A DNA stretch of 64,000 nt from Neorhizobium galegae (GCF_021391675.1 NZ_CP090096.1:558001-622000); one strand, 5' to 3'. Positions 34,938-44,539 are shown, counted from the first letter of the stretch. A program made the numbers and translations. Notes: a model not told the origin generated them from the letters alone.

Positions 34938-35302
34938 GGTTTTCTTTCCTCACCGTTTGCTGGCGATAGTATTTCAGAGCTGTCAGCGGCGACCGAGGAG
35001 ACACGACGATCGGGCAAGCCATCGAGACGATACCGTCATTGGCGCCGAGACTGCCGCCCTAAGCCAACCGAGAGGGGAGACGGTTCCCATCGTCTCAAGA
35101 CTTCCGCTTGATAGTACCATCAAGGCGCGTCGCTGCGGCCACGGTGGTCGCCGCTCTCGCGCGGCTGCACCATTATCCCGCATTCGACGGGCACGGGCTC
35201 AGGAGGACGGGACCAAACTCAAGATCGGCGTTTGAAGGCCAAAAGGATTCCCGGTCCGTCCACCTGGATCCGTCAGGACTGATCAAGCCCTGAGGATTCG
35301 AA
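34938..35302. other. Intergenic region upstream of the metal ATPase
   Basis: It holds the ATPase promoter region near 34940-34990. I found no credible gene, repeat or operator; frames in 34980-35280 have no recognisable protein. Confidence 0.35.
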
Positions 35303-35658
35303 TTCTTCTCGCTCGGAAACGTCTGTCGCCGGCTCGCCGAAAAGGCGGAAGCTCTGGGCGTCGAGATCTGTCCGGGCCTTGCGGCCGCCGAAGTGCTGTA
35401 CGACGCGAACGGGGCAGTCAAGGGCGTCGCCATCGGCGACATGGGCATCGAGAAGAACGGCTAGCCCCCGAACTTCACCCGCGGCATGGAGCTTCATGGA
35501 AAATATGTGGTGATCGGCGAGGGCGTGCGGGATTCTCTCGCCAAGCAGCTGATCCAGAAGTTCGACCTGCAGAAGGATCGCGAGCCGCAGAAATACGGCA
35601 TCGGCCTGAAGGAGCTCTGGCAGGTCACGCCGGAGAACCACAAGCCGGGGCTGGTGCT
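35303..35658 (+). pseudogene. Electron-transfer flavoprotein-ubiquinone oxidoreductase remnant
   Basis: An internal piece of ETF-QO survives in one frame: SLGNVCRRLAEKAEALGVEI, AAAEVLYDANGAVKGVA, GDMGIEKNG, then an in-frame amber stop (35462-35464), then NFTRGMELHGKYVVIGEGVR, AKQLIQKFDLQKDREPQKYG and IGLKELWQVTPENHKPGLV. Beyond that the frame is unrelated up to 35743. Both ends of the roughly 550-residue enzyme are missing. The intact gene normally passes electrons from acyl-CoA and amino-acid oxidation to quinone. Confidence 0.8.
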
Positions 35659-36072
35659 GCGCCACAAGCAGATGATTTCGGACGCCGCCCTGAGCTATCT
35701 GATTGCGTCTGCGCGCCGACGCCATCCGTTTTCCGACAGGTGAAGAGACCGGCACGGCCCAGAAAAATCGGAGCGCCGCTCGCTTCCGCTTGAATTAACC
35801 AAATAGTACGTTAATTTATTTTCTGGGGAGGAGAGGCACCAAGCTTCTCGACATTCAGTTCGTTTTCGCCGGAGCCAAAAGCTTCGAACGGCGGGCCGTA
35901 TGTTCACCGACCGTCACAGAGCTTGGAGGAGCATCACACCATCTCCCGACTACTGACCACAGGATCTGCGTCCATGGTGGACAGGGGGCATGCGGGTAGT
36001 GACGAGGATCACGGCGGGTGAGCTTTCCACACTGCGTCAGCTCACCCGAGCCATCGGAATGAGGAGGAAGGC
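35659..36072. other. Intergenic region upstream of the carboxylesterase
   Basis: An AT-rich patch at 35795-35825 could contain a promoter. A strong inverted repeat lies at 36015-36048 and the ribosome-binding site GAGGAGGAAGG just before ATG 36073. No gene is evident. Confidence 0.4.
36015..36048. promoter_or_regulatory. Ten-base inverted repeat in the carboxylesterase leader
   Basis: CGGGTGAGCT and AGCTCACCCG are perfect arms around a 14-base loop, ending 24 bases before the start codon. It can act as an RNA hairpin in the leader or an operator for a dimeric repressor; the sequence does not decide. Confidence 0.5.
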
Positions 36073-37761
36073 ATGATTGCGACAGGACCACGGAGCTCCG
36101 GCCTGATATGGCTCCGACGTTACCTGCAGGGGCTGGGGCTGGCTGCGGTAATAGCGGTTGCGCCGTCAGCGACAGCGCAGGTCGTGTCTCCGCTGGCGCC
36201 GGTGACGACGGAATCCGGTCATGTGGCCGGCCAGACCCTCAAGTCGGGCGTCAAGGCGTGGCTCGGCATGCCCTATGCGGCACCACCGGTTCAGGATCTT
36301 CGCTGGAGGCCGCCTCAGCCTATTTTTTGGGAAGGCGTATGGAACGCGGACAGGCTCGGTCCGGAATGCATTCAAGTTCTGCGTCCGCACGACATCAACC
36401 ACTATTTTGGTGAGGAGCCCACCTCCGAGAACTGCCTCTACATGAACATCTGGTCGCCGGGCGCGGCCGAGGCCGACAGTAAGCTTCCGGTCGTCGTTTT
36501 CCTTTACGGCGGCGGCGGCACGATCGGTTCGAGCGGCATGGATTCCTACAAGGGCGAGGAATTGGCCAAGCGCGGCGCGGTGTTCGTGAACTTCAACTAC
36601 CGCGTCGGACTCATGGGCTTCATGGCGCATCCGGAACTGACGGCTGAACAGGGTGGCCATTCGGGCAACTACGCCTACCTCGACCAGAACGCCGCCCTAA
36701 AATGGATCAAGAGCAACATCGCCAAGTTCGGCGGCGATTCCGACCGGGTCGTCATCATGGGGCAATCGGCCGGGGCGCGTTCGGTTACCGAGCAGATCTT
36801 CAGCCCCCTGTCTAAGGGCCTGTTCAGCGGCGCGGTAATGTCCTCCGGCTGCACCTGGAATATCGCCACCGACAGCCTGGCCGACGGTGAGAAGACCGGG
36901 CTCAAGGCCCAGGAACTGCTTGGGGCGAAAAACCTCGCCGCGATGCGCAACATCCCGGCGGACAAAATCCTCGCTATCCAGAGCGAATCTCAGGTCGGCA
37001 CCAAAAGAGAGGGCGTGAAGGCGAACGGTGTGATTGACGGTTACTTCACGCCGAAGAGCCACAAGGAAATTCTGGCCGCGGGGGAGATGTCGGACGTCCC
37101 GATCATCGCGCACTACAATCGCGACGAGACCAACTCGCCTTTCTCGGGCGTCAAAAACCTCGAAGACTATAATGAACTCGCCGAACGCATCTATGGTGAC
37201 AAGGCAAAAGCGTTCCTCAAACTCTATCCCGCCGCATCCGACGATGACGTCGCGGCGCGGGCGACGCAAATCGCCCTCGACTCGCGGCTTGCCAAGAATG
37301 CGCGCGATTGTGCAGCCCTTCAGGTCAAGCACAACAAGTCGCCGGCCTATGTGAGCATGTTTTCCCGCAAGCATTCCTTCGCGCCCGGCGTAGACTATGC
37401 GGACATCGACGAGAAGACGATCGGTGCCTACCACACGGCTGACATTCCGTTTTGGTTCGGCACGCTCGAAACTTTCAACAAGCTCCGGCAGGGACGCGCC
37501 TGGACCGACACCGACCGCGCGCTTTCGGAAAAGATGATGGCGAGCCTGATCTCCTTCGCCAAGACAGGCGATCCCAAGACGAGCGACATCAACTGGAAGC
37601 CGTGGAGCACCTCCAACGACGCGGCGCTCACCCTCGATGCGGCGATCGGCACTACGCCGTCCAACCCCGCAGGTATCGACTTCATTGCCGCCAATCCCCT
37701 GCCGCAGGCCGCGCCCGGAGTTGCCCCCGGCCGCGTTCCCGGCACCGGACCACGTGACTGA
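36073..37761 (+). CDS. Exported type-B carboxylesterase
   Basis: The 562-residue protein has a long signal peptide (core GLGLAAVIAVAPSATAQ) and a carboxylesterase/lipase type-B fold. Visible are VKAWLGMPYAAPPV, TSENCLYMNIWSP (variant of EDCLYLN), oxyanion-hole YGGGGTIGS, nucleophile Ser232 in MGQSAGARS and the catalytic His in YHTADIPFWFG. A Pro-rich tail ends the protein. It hydrolyses an ester or carbamate in the periplasm. First gene of a set with a cyclase, a lactonase and a TRAP solute-binding protein. Confidence 0.9.
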   Translation: MIATGPRSSGLIWLRRYLQGLGLAAVIAVAPSATAQVVSPLAPVTTESGHVAGQTLKSGVKAWLGMPYAAPPVQDLRWRPPQPIFWEGVWNADRLGPECIQVLRPHDINHYFGEEPTSENCLYMNIWSPGAAEADSKLPVVVFLYGGGGTIGSSGMDSYKGEELAKRGAVFVNFNYRVGLMGFMAHPELTAEQGGHSGNYAYLDQNAALKWIKSNIAKFGGDSDRVVIMGQSAGARSVTEQIFSPLSKGLFSGAVMSSGCTWNIATDSLADGEKTGLKAQELLGAKNLAAMRNIPADKILAIQSESQVGTKREGVKANGVIDGYFTPKSHKEILAAGEMSDVPIIAHYNRDETNSPFSGVKNLEDYNELAERIYGDKAKAFLKLYPAASDDDVAARATQIALDSRLAKNARDCAALQVKHNKSPAYVSMFSRKHSFAPGVDYADIDEKTIGAYHTADIPFWFGTLETFNKLRQGRAWTDTDRALSEKMMASLISFAKTGDPKTSDINWKPWSTSNDAALTLDAAIGTTPSNPAGIDFIAANPLPQAAPGVAPGRVPGTGPRD

Positions 37762-37854
37762 TATCGGAGGTGGCGATCTCGACGGATCGCCGCGTCATCT
37801 TCTCATTCGCCACGGCAGAAGCAGACATCTCATCGAACGACGGAGTGTATTTCC

Positions 37855-38682
37855 ATGTGCCCACCAGGATGCCTTCATTCCATTTGCCAGACTGCGACGC
37901 GGCGGGGACTTTTGAAGTCCGGTTTCGCGCTCGGCATCGGAGCGGCCGCGTTCCCGTCCGTCACCTCGGCCCAAACCACGCCGCGATTTGCGTTCAGCGA
38001 CACCATAGATCTCTCACATGTTCTCTACGAAGGGTTCCCCACCTTTAGCGGCGACAAGTGGTTCACGGTCGAGCACCTGGCGACATTCGAGAAGGATAAG
38101 GTGAACCTGCATCGCTGGACGATCGTGGAGCATAGCGGCACCCATATCGACGCTCCGATCCACTTTTCTGCCGACGGAATGACGGCGGACATGATCCCGA
38201 TTTCCGATATGATCGTACCGCTCGTCGTGATCGACATACAGGCCCGTGCCGCCGACGATCCGGACACGTCCCTGACGCCCGACGACATAAAGAAATGGGA
38301 AGCCAAGAACGGTCGCCTCCCGAGCGGATGCTGCGTCGCCATGAACTCCGGCTGGCATAAGCTGGTCGGCGACAAGAAGTTCACCGGCAACGATGAGCAG
38401 AAGCGCAACCACACGCCCGGATTCCATGCGGAGACGGCGCATTTCCTGATTTCGGAACGGGAGGTCAAGGGCATCGGCGTCGATACGCTGTCGCTCGACA
38501 CGGGTCTGAATTCCGGCGGCGCCTTCCCGGTGCATTACGAATGGCTCGGCAGCGGCCGGTGGGGTGTGGAATGCCTCGCCAACCTCGATGCCATTCCCGA
38601 AAAGGGCACGCACCTGCTTCTGGGGACGCCGAAGGTCAAGGGTGCGACCGGCGGCCCGACGCGTGCGATCGCGCTGGTCTAG
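37855..38682 (+). CDS. Exported cyclase-family hydrolase (kynurenine formamidase-like fold)
   Basis: A Tat-type signal (TRRGLLKSGFALGIGAAAF, cleavage near TSAQ) precedes a cyclase-family domain with the metal motif HSGTHIDAPIH (residues 93-103). IDLSHVLYEGFPTF at the N-terminus and VDTLSLDTG downstream fit the same fold. The family covers arylformamidases, isatin hydrolases and polyketide cyclases, so ring-opening or formamide hydrolysis in the periplasm is likely. Product 275 residues; neighbours are an esterase and a lactonase. Confidence 0.88.
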   Translation: MCPPGCLHSICQTATRRGLLKSGFALGIGAAAFPSVTSAQTTPRFAFSDTIDLSHVLYEGFPTFSGDKWFTVEHLATFEKDKVNLHRWTIVEHSGTHIDAPIHFSADGMTADMIPISDMIVPLVVIDIQARAADDPDTSLTPDDIKKWEAKNGRLPSGCCVAMNSGWHKLVGDKKFTGNDEQKRNHTPGFHAETAHFLISEREVKGIGVDTLSLDTGLNSGGAFPVHYEWLGSGRWGVECLANLDAIPEKGTHLLLGTPKVKGATGGPTRAIALV

Positions 38683-38748
38683 GACACGGCGAGGCTGCTG
38701 CTGATTAATGAGTTCAGGCGAAGGCCCCAGTCGATATGCGAGGTTTTG

Positions 38749-39642
38749 ATGGTTGAGAGGATGATCTCCGCCGAAAAACTGGATTGCGTGGTGCGTACGG
38801 CGGACCAATTGGGCGAAACGCCCCTTTGGTGCGACAGGACGCGCAAATTATGGTGGGTGGACATCGAAAGGCCGAAGCTGCAAAGCTTCGACCTTTCGTC
38901 CGGCCACCATGACGTTTTCCTCGATCCTAACGTCACCTATCTCGGCGGCCAGGCGTTTACCTCTTCGGGAGGCCACCTCCTCGCTCGTGACCTGTCGCTT
39001 TTTACTCGCTCCGACGACGGCGAGCTTCGGTTCTTCGCGGAGATCGAAAGCGGGATCGACAATCGCCTTAACGACGGACGGGTGGACGCCTGGGGCCGGC
39101 TGTGGATCGGGACCATGGACAACCAGCTCCACCGCCCGAATGGCGCGCTCTACCGCATCGATCCGGATGGCACTGTGGAGAGGATCTTCGACCAGGTGAT
39201 CGTGAGCAACGGCATCGCCTTCTCGCCGGATCGGCGCCGCATGCATTTTACCGATACACGCCGCTATCAGAGCTGGGTCCTCGACGTGGATCCGCTTACC
39301 GGCTCGGTCGCGGAACGGCGGATGTTTGCGGACTATTCGGCGACGGGCGATCGGCCGGACGGAGCCTGTTTCGATGTGGACGGCGGTTTGTGGACCGCCT
39401 TCTTCGGCGGAGGACGGGTGGTACGTTACGCCCCGGATGGACGTATCGACACCGTTTTATCCATGCCGGTCAGCAATCCGACCTGCGTCTGTTTCGGGGG
39501 GCGAGACTACCGAACGCTGTTCATCACCACTGCATCGAAATTCCTGACGGAGGAACAGCGGGCGGCCGAGCCCATGGCGGGCGCTGTCTTCGCCCTCGAG
39601 GGCGTGGCGCAGGGATTCGCGGAACACCGATTTGCAATCTGA
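38749..39642 (+). CDS. SMP-30/gluconolactonase/LRE family protein
   Basis: ATG 38749 has GAGG nearby; ATG 38761 is possible. The 297-residue propeller has LGETPLWCDRTRKLWWVDIE (metal Glu), RLNDGRVDAWGRLWIGTMD (Asn and Asp), VSNGIAFSPDRRRMHFTDT and PDGACFDVDGGLWTAFFGG (Asp), the full metal set of the family. With no signal peptide it is cytosolic, unlike the copy at 2670. It probably opens a lactone produced from the imported compound. Confidence 0.92.
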   Translation: MVERMISAEKLDCVVRTADQLGETPLWCDRTRKLWWVDIERPKLQSFDLSSGHHDVFLDPNVTYLGGQAFTSSGGHLLARDLSLFTRSDDGELRFFAEIESGIDNRLNDGRVDAWGRLWIGTMDNQLHRPNGALYRIDPDGTVERIFDQVIVSNGIAFSPDRRRMHFTDTRRYQSWVLDVDPLTGSVAERRMFADYSATGDRPDGACFDVDGGLWTAFFGGGRVVRYAPDGRIDTVLSMPVSNPTCVCFGGRDYRTLFITTASKFLTEEQRAAEPMAGAVFALEGVAQGFAEHRFAI

Positions 39643-39674
39643 GGAGCGCCGGGAGCGCTGAAGGGGAGGAAGAC

Positions 39675-40661
39675 ATGCAAGCCTTATCGAGACGAAACGT
39701 TCTGGCGGGCGCGGCCGCGGTTGCGGCTTCGGCCGGACTGCCCGGTGCGGCACTTGCGGCCACCAAGCTGCGTTTTGCGGACGTGACCACCGCAGATGCG
39801 CCGCGTTCGCTCGCACTGACCAACATCTTCGCGAAGGAGATGGGAGCCGACTACGAATTTCAGGGTTATTTCGGATCGACGCTGTTCAAGCAGGGCACGG
39901 AACTGGTCGCCGTTCAGCGCGGCAACCTGGAGATGGCAATGTTGCCGCCTTCGGATTTTGCCAAGCAGGCGCCCGAATTCGATATCCTCGGCGCGGCCTA
40001 TGTGGTTCGCGACGCCGATCATCTCAACAAGATCTTCGAGAGCGACGTCGGCGAGGAGTTCAGAAAAACGGCTCGCGAAAAACTGAAGGTGGAGATCCTG
40101 GCGCCCGCCTATTACGGAGCACGCCACGTCAACCTCAAGGGAAACAAGAAGGTGTCCAAGCCGGAGGACTTAGCCAGCGTCAAGCTTCGCATGCCGGGCG
40201 GCGAAAGCTGGCAGTTCCTCGGCAAGGCGATTGGCGCCAATCCCGTCGCCATGGATTACGCCGAGGTCTACACCGGTCTGCAGACCGGTGCGATAGACGC
40301 GCAGGACAATCCGCTGCCCAACGACAAGCTGATGAAGTTCTACGAGGTGACGAACCAGATTGTACTGACGGGCCACAATGTCGGATTCGGCATGCTGCTG
40401 ATCGGCTCCTCCGTCTTCGACAAGCTTCCCGAAACCGAGCAGAAGCGCATGCGGGACGTCGCCAAGAAGGCCTTCGCCTGGAGTACGGCCGAATACCTCA
40501 AGCAGGAAAGCGAGCTGATCCAATTCTTCAAGGAAAAGGGTCTGGAGGTCTACGAGCCGGATGTCGCCGCCTTCCGCGACTACGCCCAGAAGCAGTATGC
40601 CCGCTCGCCGCTGTCCTCGTCCTGGCCGCAGGGCATGATCGACCGCATCAACAAGCTGTAG
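39675..40661 (+). CDS. TRAP transporter solute-binding protein (DctP-type), orphan
   Basis: GGGGAGGAAGAC precedes ATG 39675. The 328-residue protein has a Tat-like signal (SRRNVLAGAAAVAA) and a DctP fold: EMGADYEFQGYFGSTLFKQG, LRMPGGESWQFLGKAIGANP (containing the substrate-carboxylate Arg) and EVYTGLQTGAIDAQDNPLP. TRAP systems import organic acids using an ion gradient, but no DctQ or DctM membrane gene follows. A LysR gene is next instead, so it must work with membrane subunits encoded elsewhere or act as a sensor. Confidence 0.92.
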   Translation: MQALSRRNVLAGAAAVAASAGLPGAALAATKLRFADVTTADAPRSLALTNIFAKEMGADYEFQGYFGSTLFKQGTELVAVQRGNLEMAMLPPSDFAKQAPEFDILGAAYVVRDADHLNKIFESDVGEEFRKTAREKLKVEILAPAYYGARHVNLKGNKKVSKPEDLASVKLRMPGGESWQFLGKAIGANPVAMDYAEVYTGLQTGAIDAQDNPLPNDKLMKFYEVTNQIVLTGHNVGFGMLLIGSSVFDKLPETEQKRMRDVAKKAFAWSTAEYLKQESELIQFFKEKGLEVYEPDVAAFRDYAQKQYARSPLSSSWPQGMIDRINKL

Positions 40662-41104
40662 TGCGGATATGACCCCACAGGCGCGAGGCGGCGACACGGT
40701 CGCCTGGCGCCAAATCGACCACCAGGGGAAGACTTGACGAAATCGAAATGGCTTGCGGCAGGCGCGCGCGGCAAGCGATAGCAGGCTTAAGAATGGTTTG
40801 AACCTCCGGGATGTGGCAGGCATGCCTGAAATCTCCGTTTGAAGTTTAACCAGATGTCCCGAAGTCCGTCCGGTCCAAGACAACAACGGCATAGTCACGA
40901 CATCAAAGAGCAGAATCCATTCACGCCGGGGGCGATGCACCAAGGCCGCGAGGAATATGAACCGCCGGACTGCGATTGTCCGTCCGCTTTCTCTTTGATT
41001 ACATAGCCGTCGCTGTGCATAATCCTCAGTTTGCGCCAGTGCCTTGGCAATATCTGCGTCGGCAAAGACCGGCTGGAAACACTGCGAATGGTTGGAGAAG
41101 CTGG
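40662..41104. other. Intergenic region before the locus D LysR gene
   Basis: An imperfect GC hairpin (40680-40711) follows the TRAP gene and may end transcription. A perfect 12-base palindrome CAGGCATGCCTG lies at 40817-40828. The LysR promoter should be within 40850-41100. No gene seen. Confidence 0.4.
40680..40711 (+). terminator. Hairpin after the TRAP solute-binding-protein gene
   Basis: GGCGCGAGGCGGCGAC pairs with GTCGCCTGGCGCC, with single-base bulges, around a 3-base loop, 19 bases after the stop. It is GC-strong but has no T-tract, so the call is tentative. Confidence 0.4.
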
Positions 41105-42022
41105 ATGGAACTGAAGTGGCTTGAAGACTTCGTCAGCTTGGCGCGTTTCATGAACTTCACGCTTGCGGCCCATGACAGAAACATCACCCAGTCGGCACTC
41201 AGCCGCCGTATCCGGCAACTTGAGCAATGGGTCGGGCTGCCCCTGATCGATCGTTCAACCTATCCGGTCAAGCTGACGCCGGCAGGCTACAGCTTCCTGC
41301 CGAAGGCGCGCAAGAGCGTCGACATGCTCTGCGCCTTGCGCGAAGATACGATCGAAGCGCATGGCTCGGCGGAGGAGGTCCTCTCCTTTGCCACGATGAG
41401 TACCCTCGTGCTGACATTCTTCCCGGCCTGGATGGAAAAGGTCGAGGCGCTCGGAGAACCGTTCCGCACACGCTTCACGGAAGCCTACTCATCGTTTTCC
41501 AACAACGTCGCGACACTTTTCCGCAACGAGTGCGACTTCCTGCTGATCTACGCCCACGATTCTGTTCCGGCGATGCAGGACCTTTCCGAACACGATTATC
41601 TGACGCTTGGAGCCGAGCAGGTGATCGCCGTGTCCGCACCGGCCGAGAATGGCGATCCGCTGCATGGCGTGCAATCCGATGGTAGGCTGATCGACTACCT
41701 CAGCTACCGGGACAATTCATTTTTCGCGCAGGCCTTGCCGAATGCCGTCTTCGACAAGAAAGCGCTCCGGTTCAATACGGTCTACGAGAATGCGATGTCG
41801 GCGGCGTTGAAGGCGATGGCCGTGTCTGGCCACGGAGTGGCGTGGATCCCGGAAAGCCTGGCCATTCAGGAACTGCGGACCGGTCAACTCGTCCGGGCGG
41901 CCGATCCCTCCTTCGATATCGAAGTCGAAATCAGGCTCTACCGCTCCTATCGCCTGCGCGGCAAGCGCGCCGGTCAGTTCTGGAGACAGGCGGAAGAGGT
42001 CGCGCTGCAAGCCAATCGCTAG
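41105..42022 (+). CDS. LysR-family transcriptional regulator, locus D/C
   Basis: ATG 41105 (MELKWLEDFVSLARFMNF) gives the canonical LysR start; a frame from 40976 adds a non-conserved extension. Winged helix at residues 1-60 (TLAAHDRNITQSALSRRIR), effector domain after about 90. Product 305 residues. It lies between the TRAP/lactonase genes (same strand) and the locus C MmgE/PrpD gene (convergent), so its target is unclear. Confidence 0.9.
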   Translation: MELKWLEDFVSLARFMNFTLAAHDRNITQSALSRRIRQLEQWVGLPLIDRSTYPVKLTPAGYSFLPKARKSVDMLCALREDTIEAHGSAEEVLSFATMSTLVLTFFPAWMEKVEALGEPFRTRFTEAYSSFSNNVATLFRNECDFLLIYAHDSVPAMQDLSEHDYLTLGAEQVIAVSAPAENGDPLHGVQSDGRLIDYLSYRDNSFFAQALPNAVFDKKALRFNTVYENAMSAALKAMAVSGHGVAWIPESLAIQELRTGQLVRAADPSFDIEVEIRLYRSYRLRGKRAGQFWRQAEEVALQANR

Positions 42023-42051
42023 ACTACGGACCCTTCCTGGCTAGGTCTCGG

Positions 42052-43410
42052 TCATTTCCTGGCACCGCCGTCGAAAACGGGGGCCAGAAATGCAAGGTCC
42101 GGCTGCTCGTCCAGGGCAGCGAGAGCGGCATAGACGGACATAGGGTTTGCAACACCTTCCAGGCAGTCTGCAAACTTCGTCCTGCGGTCATCCTCCGAAA
42201 ACGGCTCGGCCAGGCCGCCGCGTGCAAAGCTGCGCTCCACCACATACACTTGTCCGTCGCGGAGCGTGATCCGCAAGCGGTGCGGCAGGTAGCTCGTTGC
42301 ACAGGCTTCTTCCGCGGCGCTGTAGTGGGTCATCGATATCTTTGCGAGGAGCGGGTCCTTTGCCACGATGTCGACGCTTGCGGGCGTGAAGTCGAGCAGC
42401 GACAGGCTTTTGTTGCGGAATGCCAGTGCCAGGCAATACTGCATGGAGAAACGGGCTTCCATCTCGTCACGCGGTTGCGGGTAGGCAAGGTTGCGGTAGT
42501 TGGCAATCCCGACATGGCATTCGGCGGATACGATCGCATCCGGATCGATCGGCGCGTCCTTCATCAGGTCGAGGGCCGCATCGACGATCAGATGCGTCGA
42601 GCCACAACATGGATGCAATTTCGGCATGACGCCGACCGTCTCGATCGTATGCTCGCGTGTGCCTGAGATATCCGCAAGGTCGTAGCCCTTCGGCGCCTCG
42701 CCGCCGAACATTTCCAGGAAGCCTTGCGGGCCCTCGAGAATGTCGAGGCGTCCCAGAAGCCCCGTCCCGGCCAGAAGTGCTGCCTCCACGGCATTGCGGG
42801 CCGCCATCCCGGCATGGAAGGGTTTTGCCGGTGTGCCGAATTGGCCCTTCGTTCCCGAAGCCATGCTGGCGCCCATCGACAGCGCCCGGGCAATGCCGTC
42901 CGTGTCCATTCCCAAAAGCTTGGCGACGCCGGCTGCGGTGCCGATACTGCCGACCGTCGACGTCCCGTGCCATCCGGCAGTATAATGCGATCCGGCAACG
43001 CCGCTGCCGACGAAGGCCTGGGCCTGGAGAGCGGCGAGATACGCATCCGTCAGCGCCCGCCCGCTGACGCTCAACCCATCGGCGACGGCCAGAAGCGCCG
43101 GCACGAGGACGGCCGAGGCGTGGCTCATGCCGGGACGGAAATTGTCGTCGTAATCGAGCGCATGTGCGGCGGTGCCGTTGACCAGCGCGGCCACCGACGG
43201 CGACTGACGTCCGCCGGTGACGAGCGGCGCTTCACCGTCCGGTCGCCGACCGAAGGCCTGCGCGACGGCAAGCGTGCTCTTGTCGGCACGACCGGCATAC
43301 AAACAGGCGATGGTGTCGGCGATGGCCTGATGGGCCAGCCGGCGCGCATCGTCGGAGATTGCCGGCGGGGCGGCACACCAGGCTGCGATAGTCTCGATAA
43401 CGGTTCTCAT
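42052..43410 (-). CDS. MmgE/PrpD family protein, locus C
   Basis: The 452-residue protein has NGTAAHALDYDDNFRPGMSH, AGWHGTSTVGSIGTAAGVAK, FHAGMAARNAVEAALL and LHPCCGSTHL, closely matching the locus A copy. It is last in the locus C gene string, 91 bases after the beta-lactamase-fold gene and on the same strand, so cotranscription is likely but not certain. Its reaction is unknown; the family covers 2-methylcitrate dehydratase and other hydro-lyases or decarboxylases. Confidence 0.9.
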   Translation of the reverse strand: MRTVIETIAAWCAAPPAISDDARRLAHQAIADTIACLYAGRADKSTLAVAQAFGRRPDGEAPLVTGGRQSPSVAALVNGTAAHALDYDDNFRPGMSHASAVLVPALLAVADGLSVSGRALTDAYLAALQAQAFVGSGVAGSHYTAGWHGTSTVGSIGTAAGVAKLLGMDTDGIARALSMGASMASGTKGQFGTPAKPFHAGMAARNAVEAALLAGTGLLGRLDILEGPQGFLEMFGGEAPKGYDLADISGTREHTIETVGVMPKLHPCCGSTHLIVDAALDLMKDAPIDPDAIVSAECHVGIANYRNLAYPQPRDEMEARFSMQYCLALAFRNKSLSLLDFTPASVDIVAKDPLLAKISMTHYSAAEEACATSYLPHRLRITLRDGQVYVVERSFARGGLAEPFSEDDRRTKFADCLEGVANPMSVYAALAALDEQPDLAFLAPVFDGGARK

Positions 43411-43501
43411 GGGAAGCTCGCTGGTTCTTGATGGGAAGACATGCGGTCACGTTCGCGCTCCTGACGGGCACGGTTGCCGACCGAGATTTTTGGCTTTGGT
43501 T

Positions 43502-44539
43502 TCAGGAAGACTCGTCCACCGCCGCGAGCAATTGGCGCAGCAACCGGCCCATGCCGAATGCACTAACTTGACGGCCTGTTATTTCCGTATCGACGCGATG
43601 GACGACGACCATGTCGAGGGCGGGCATCATAAGGCAATAGTGCCCGCCGGCCCCCATCGCGGCATAGCTTCCCTTTGGCGTCACCAAGCCCGGCAGGAAA
43701 ACGCCGTCCCGTTCGAGCCACCACATATAGCCGTAGGCGCCATGCGTCCCTGCATGCGAATAGGGCATGACGCATTCCTGCACCCAGCCGGCCGGCAGCA
43801 CTTGGGCCGAATTCCAGACTCCGTGGCGCAGGAAAAGCTGTCCGAAACGGGCCAGATCCCGGCTGGACATGCGGAATGGATAGGCGCGGTGCTCGCTGAT
43901 ATCGAAGCTCTCGTGCCATCCGTCGGGCCGGCCTCCGGATCGTTCGTCGGTCAGCGAAAAGTCCTGCATGCCGGTGGGACCGGCAATCTGCCGGGCAAAA
44001 GCTTGGTGAAGGCTTTCGCCTGTAAGCTTTTCGAAAATCGTCCCGAGCGCATTGAAATCCCAGTTGTTGTAGCACCAGAAGGTGCCCGGCCCGTGGGCAT
44101 GACGTCGCTCCTTGATCCGGCGCATCCAGGGCGTCTCGTATCCGGCTGGATGGTATATGCCAGAGCGCGCCGTCAGCAGATCGTAGACGGTCGCCTGCCT
44201 TTCGACCTCGCTCAGCCCCTCCCGGTCATCGATACCCAGGGTTTCCATGGTGCTCGACAGGTCGATCCGGCCGCTCTCGACCTCCGTGCCGATCAACGCC
44301 GCCAGAAAGCTCTTGCGGATCGAATGACACAGGAATTTCTTCGTCGGATCGCCGAGAGTAAAAGCCACTCTGCCATGACGGATGACCAGCAACATATCGG
44401 TGGCCTGCAACGCAGCGATGGCGCGCAGCTTTTCAAGCCCGGCGGCATGGAAGCCTGTGTCGCGCGTCGTGTCGAAATGCTCCCACGCCCCGGAGGGCTC
44501 ACCGGGCCTGTCGATAGCATATGCCTGAAGCGCGGTCAT
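43502..44539 (-). CDS. Beta-lactamase-fold serine hydrolase, locus C
   Basis: The 345-residue protein has the class C/esterase-type nucleophile S73-I-R-K76 (HSIRKSFLAALIG) and the Tyr-Asn motif CYNNWDFNALG; GAGGHYCLMM occupies the place of the third box. There is no signal peptide, so it is a cytoplasmic esterase, amidase or D-aminopeptidase-like enzyme rather than a beta-lactamase. It overlaps the ATPase gene by four bases. Confidence 0.88.
   Translation of the reverse strand: MTALQAYAIDRPGEPSGAWEHFDTTRDTGFHAAGLEKLRAIAALQATDMLLVIRHGRVAFTLGDPTKKFLCHSIRKSFLAALIGTEVESGRIDLSSTMETLGIDDREGLSEVERQATVYDLLTARSGIYHPAGYETPWMRRIKERRHAHGPGTFWCYNNWDFNALGTIFEKLTGESLHQAFARQIAGPTGMQDFSLTDERSGGRPDGWHESFDISEHRAYPFRMSSRDLARFGQLFLRHGVWNSAQVLPAGWVQECVMPYSHAGTHGAYGYMWWLERDGVFLPGLVTPKGSYAAMGAGGHYCLMMPALDMVVVHRVDTEITGRQVSAFGMGRLLRQLLAAVDESS

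Noticed and set aside
43502..44539. Beta-lactam resistance gene
   Set aside because: Although SxxK and YNN are present there is no signal peptide, no clear KTG box, and it is embedded in a peptide-uptake operon.
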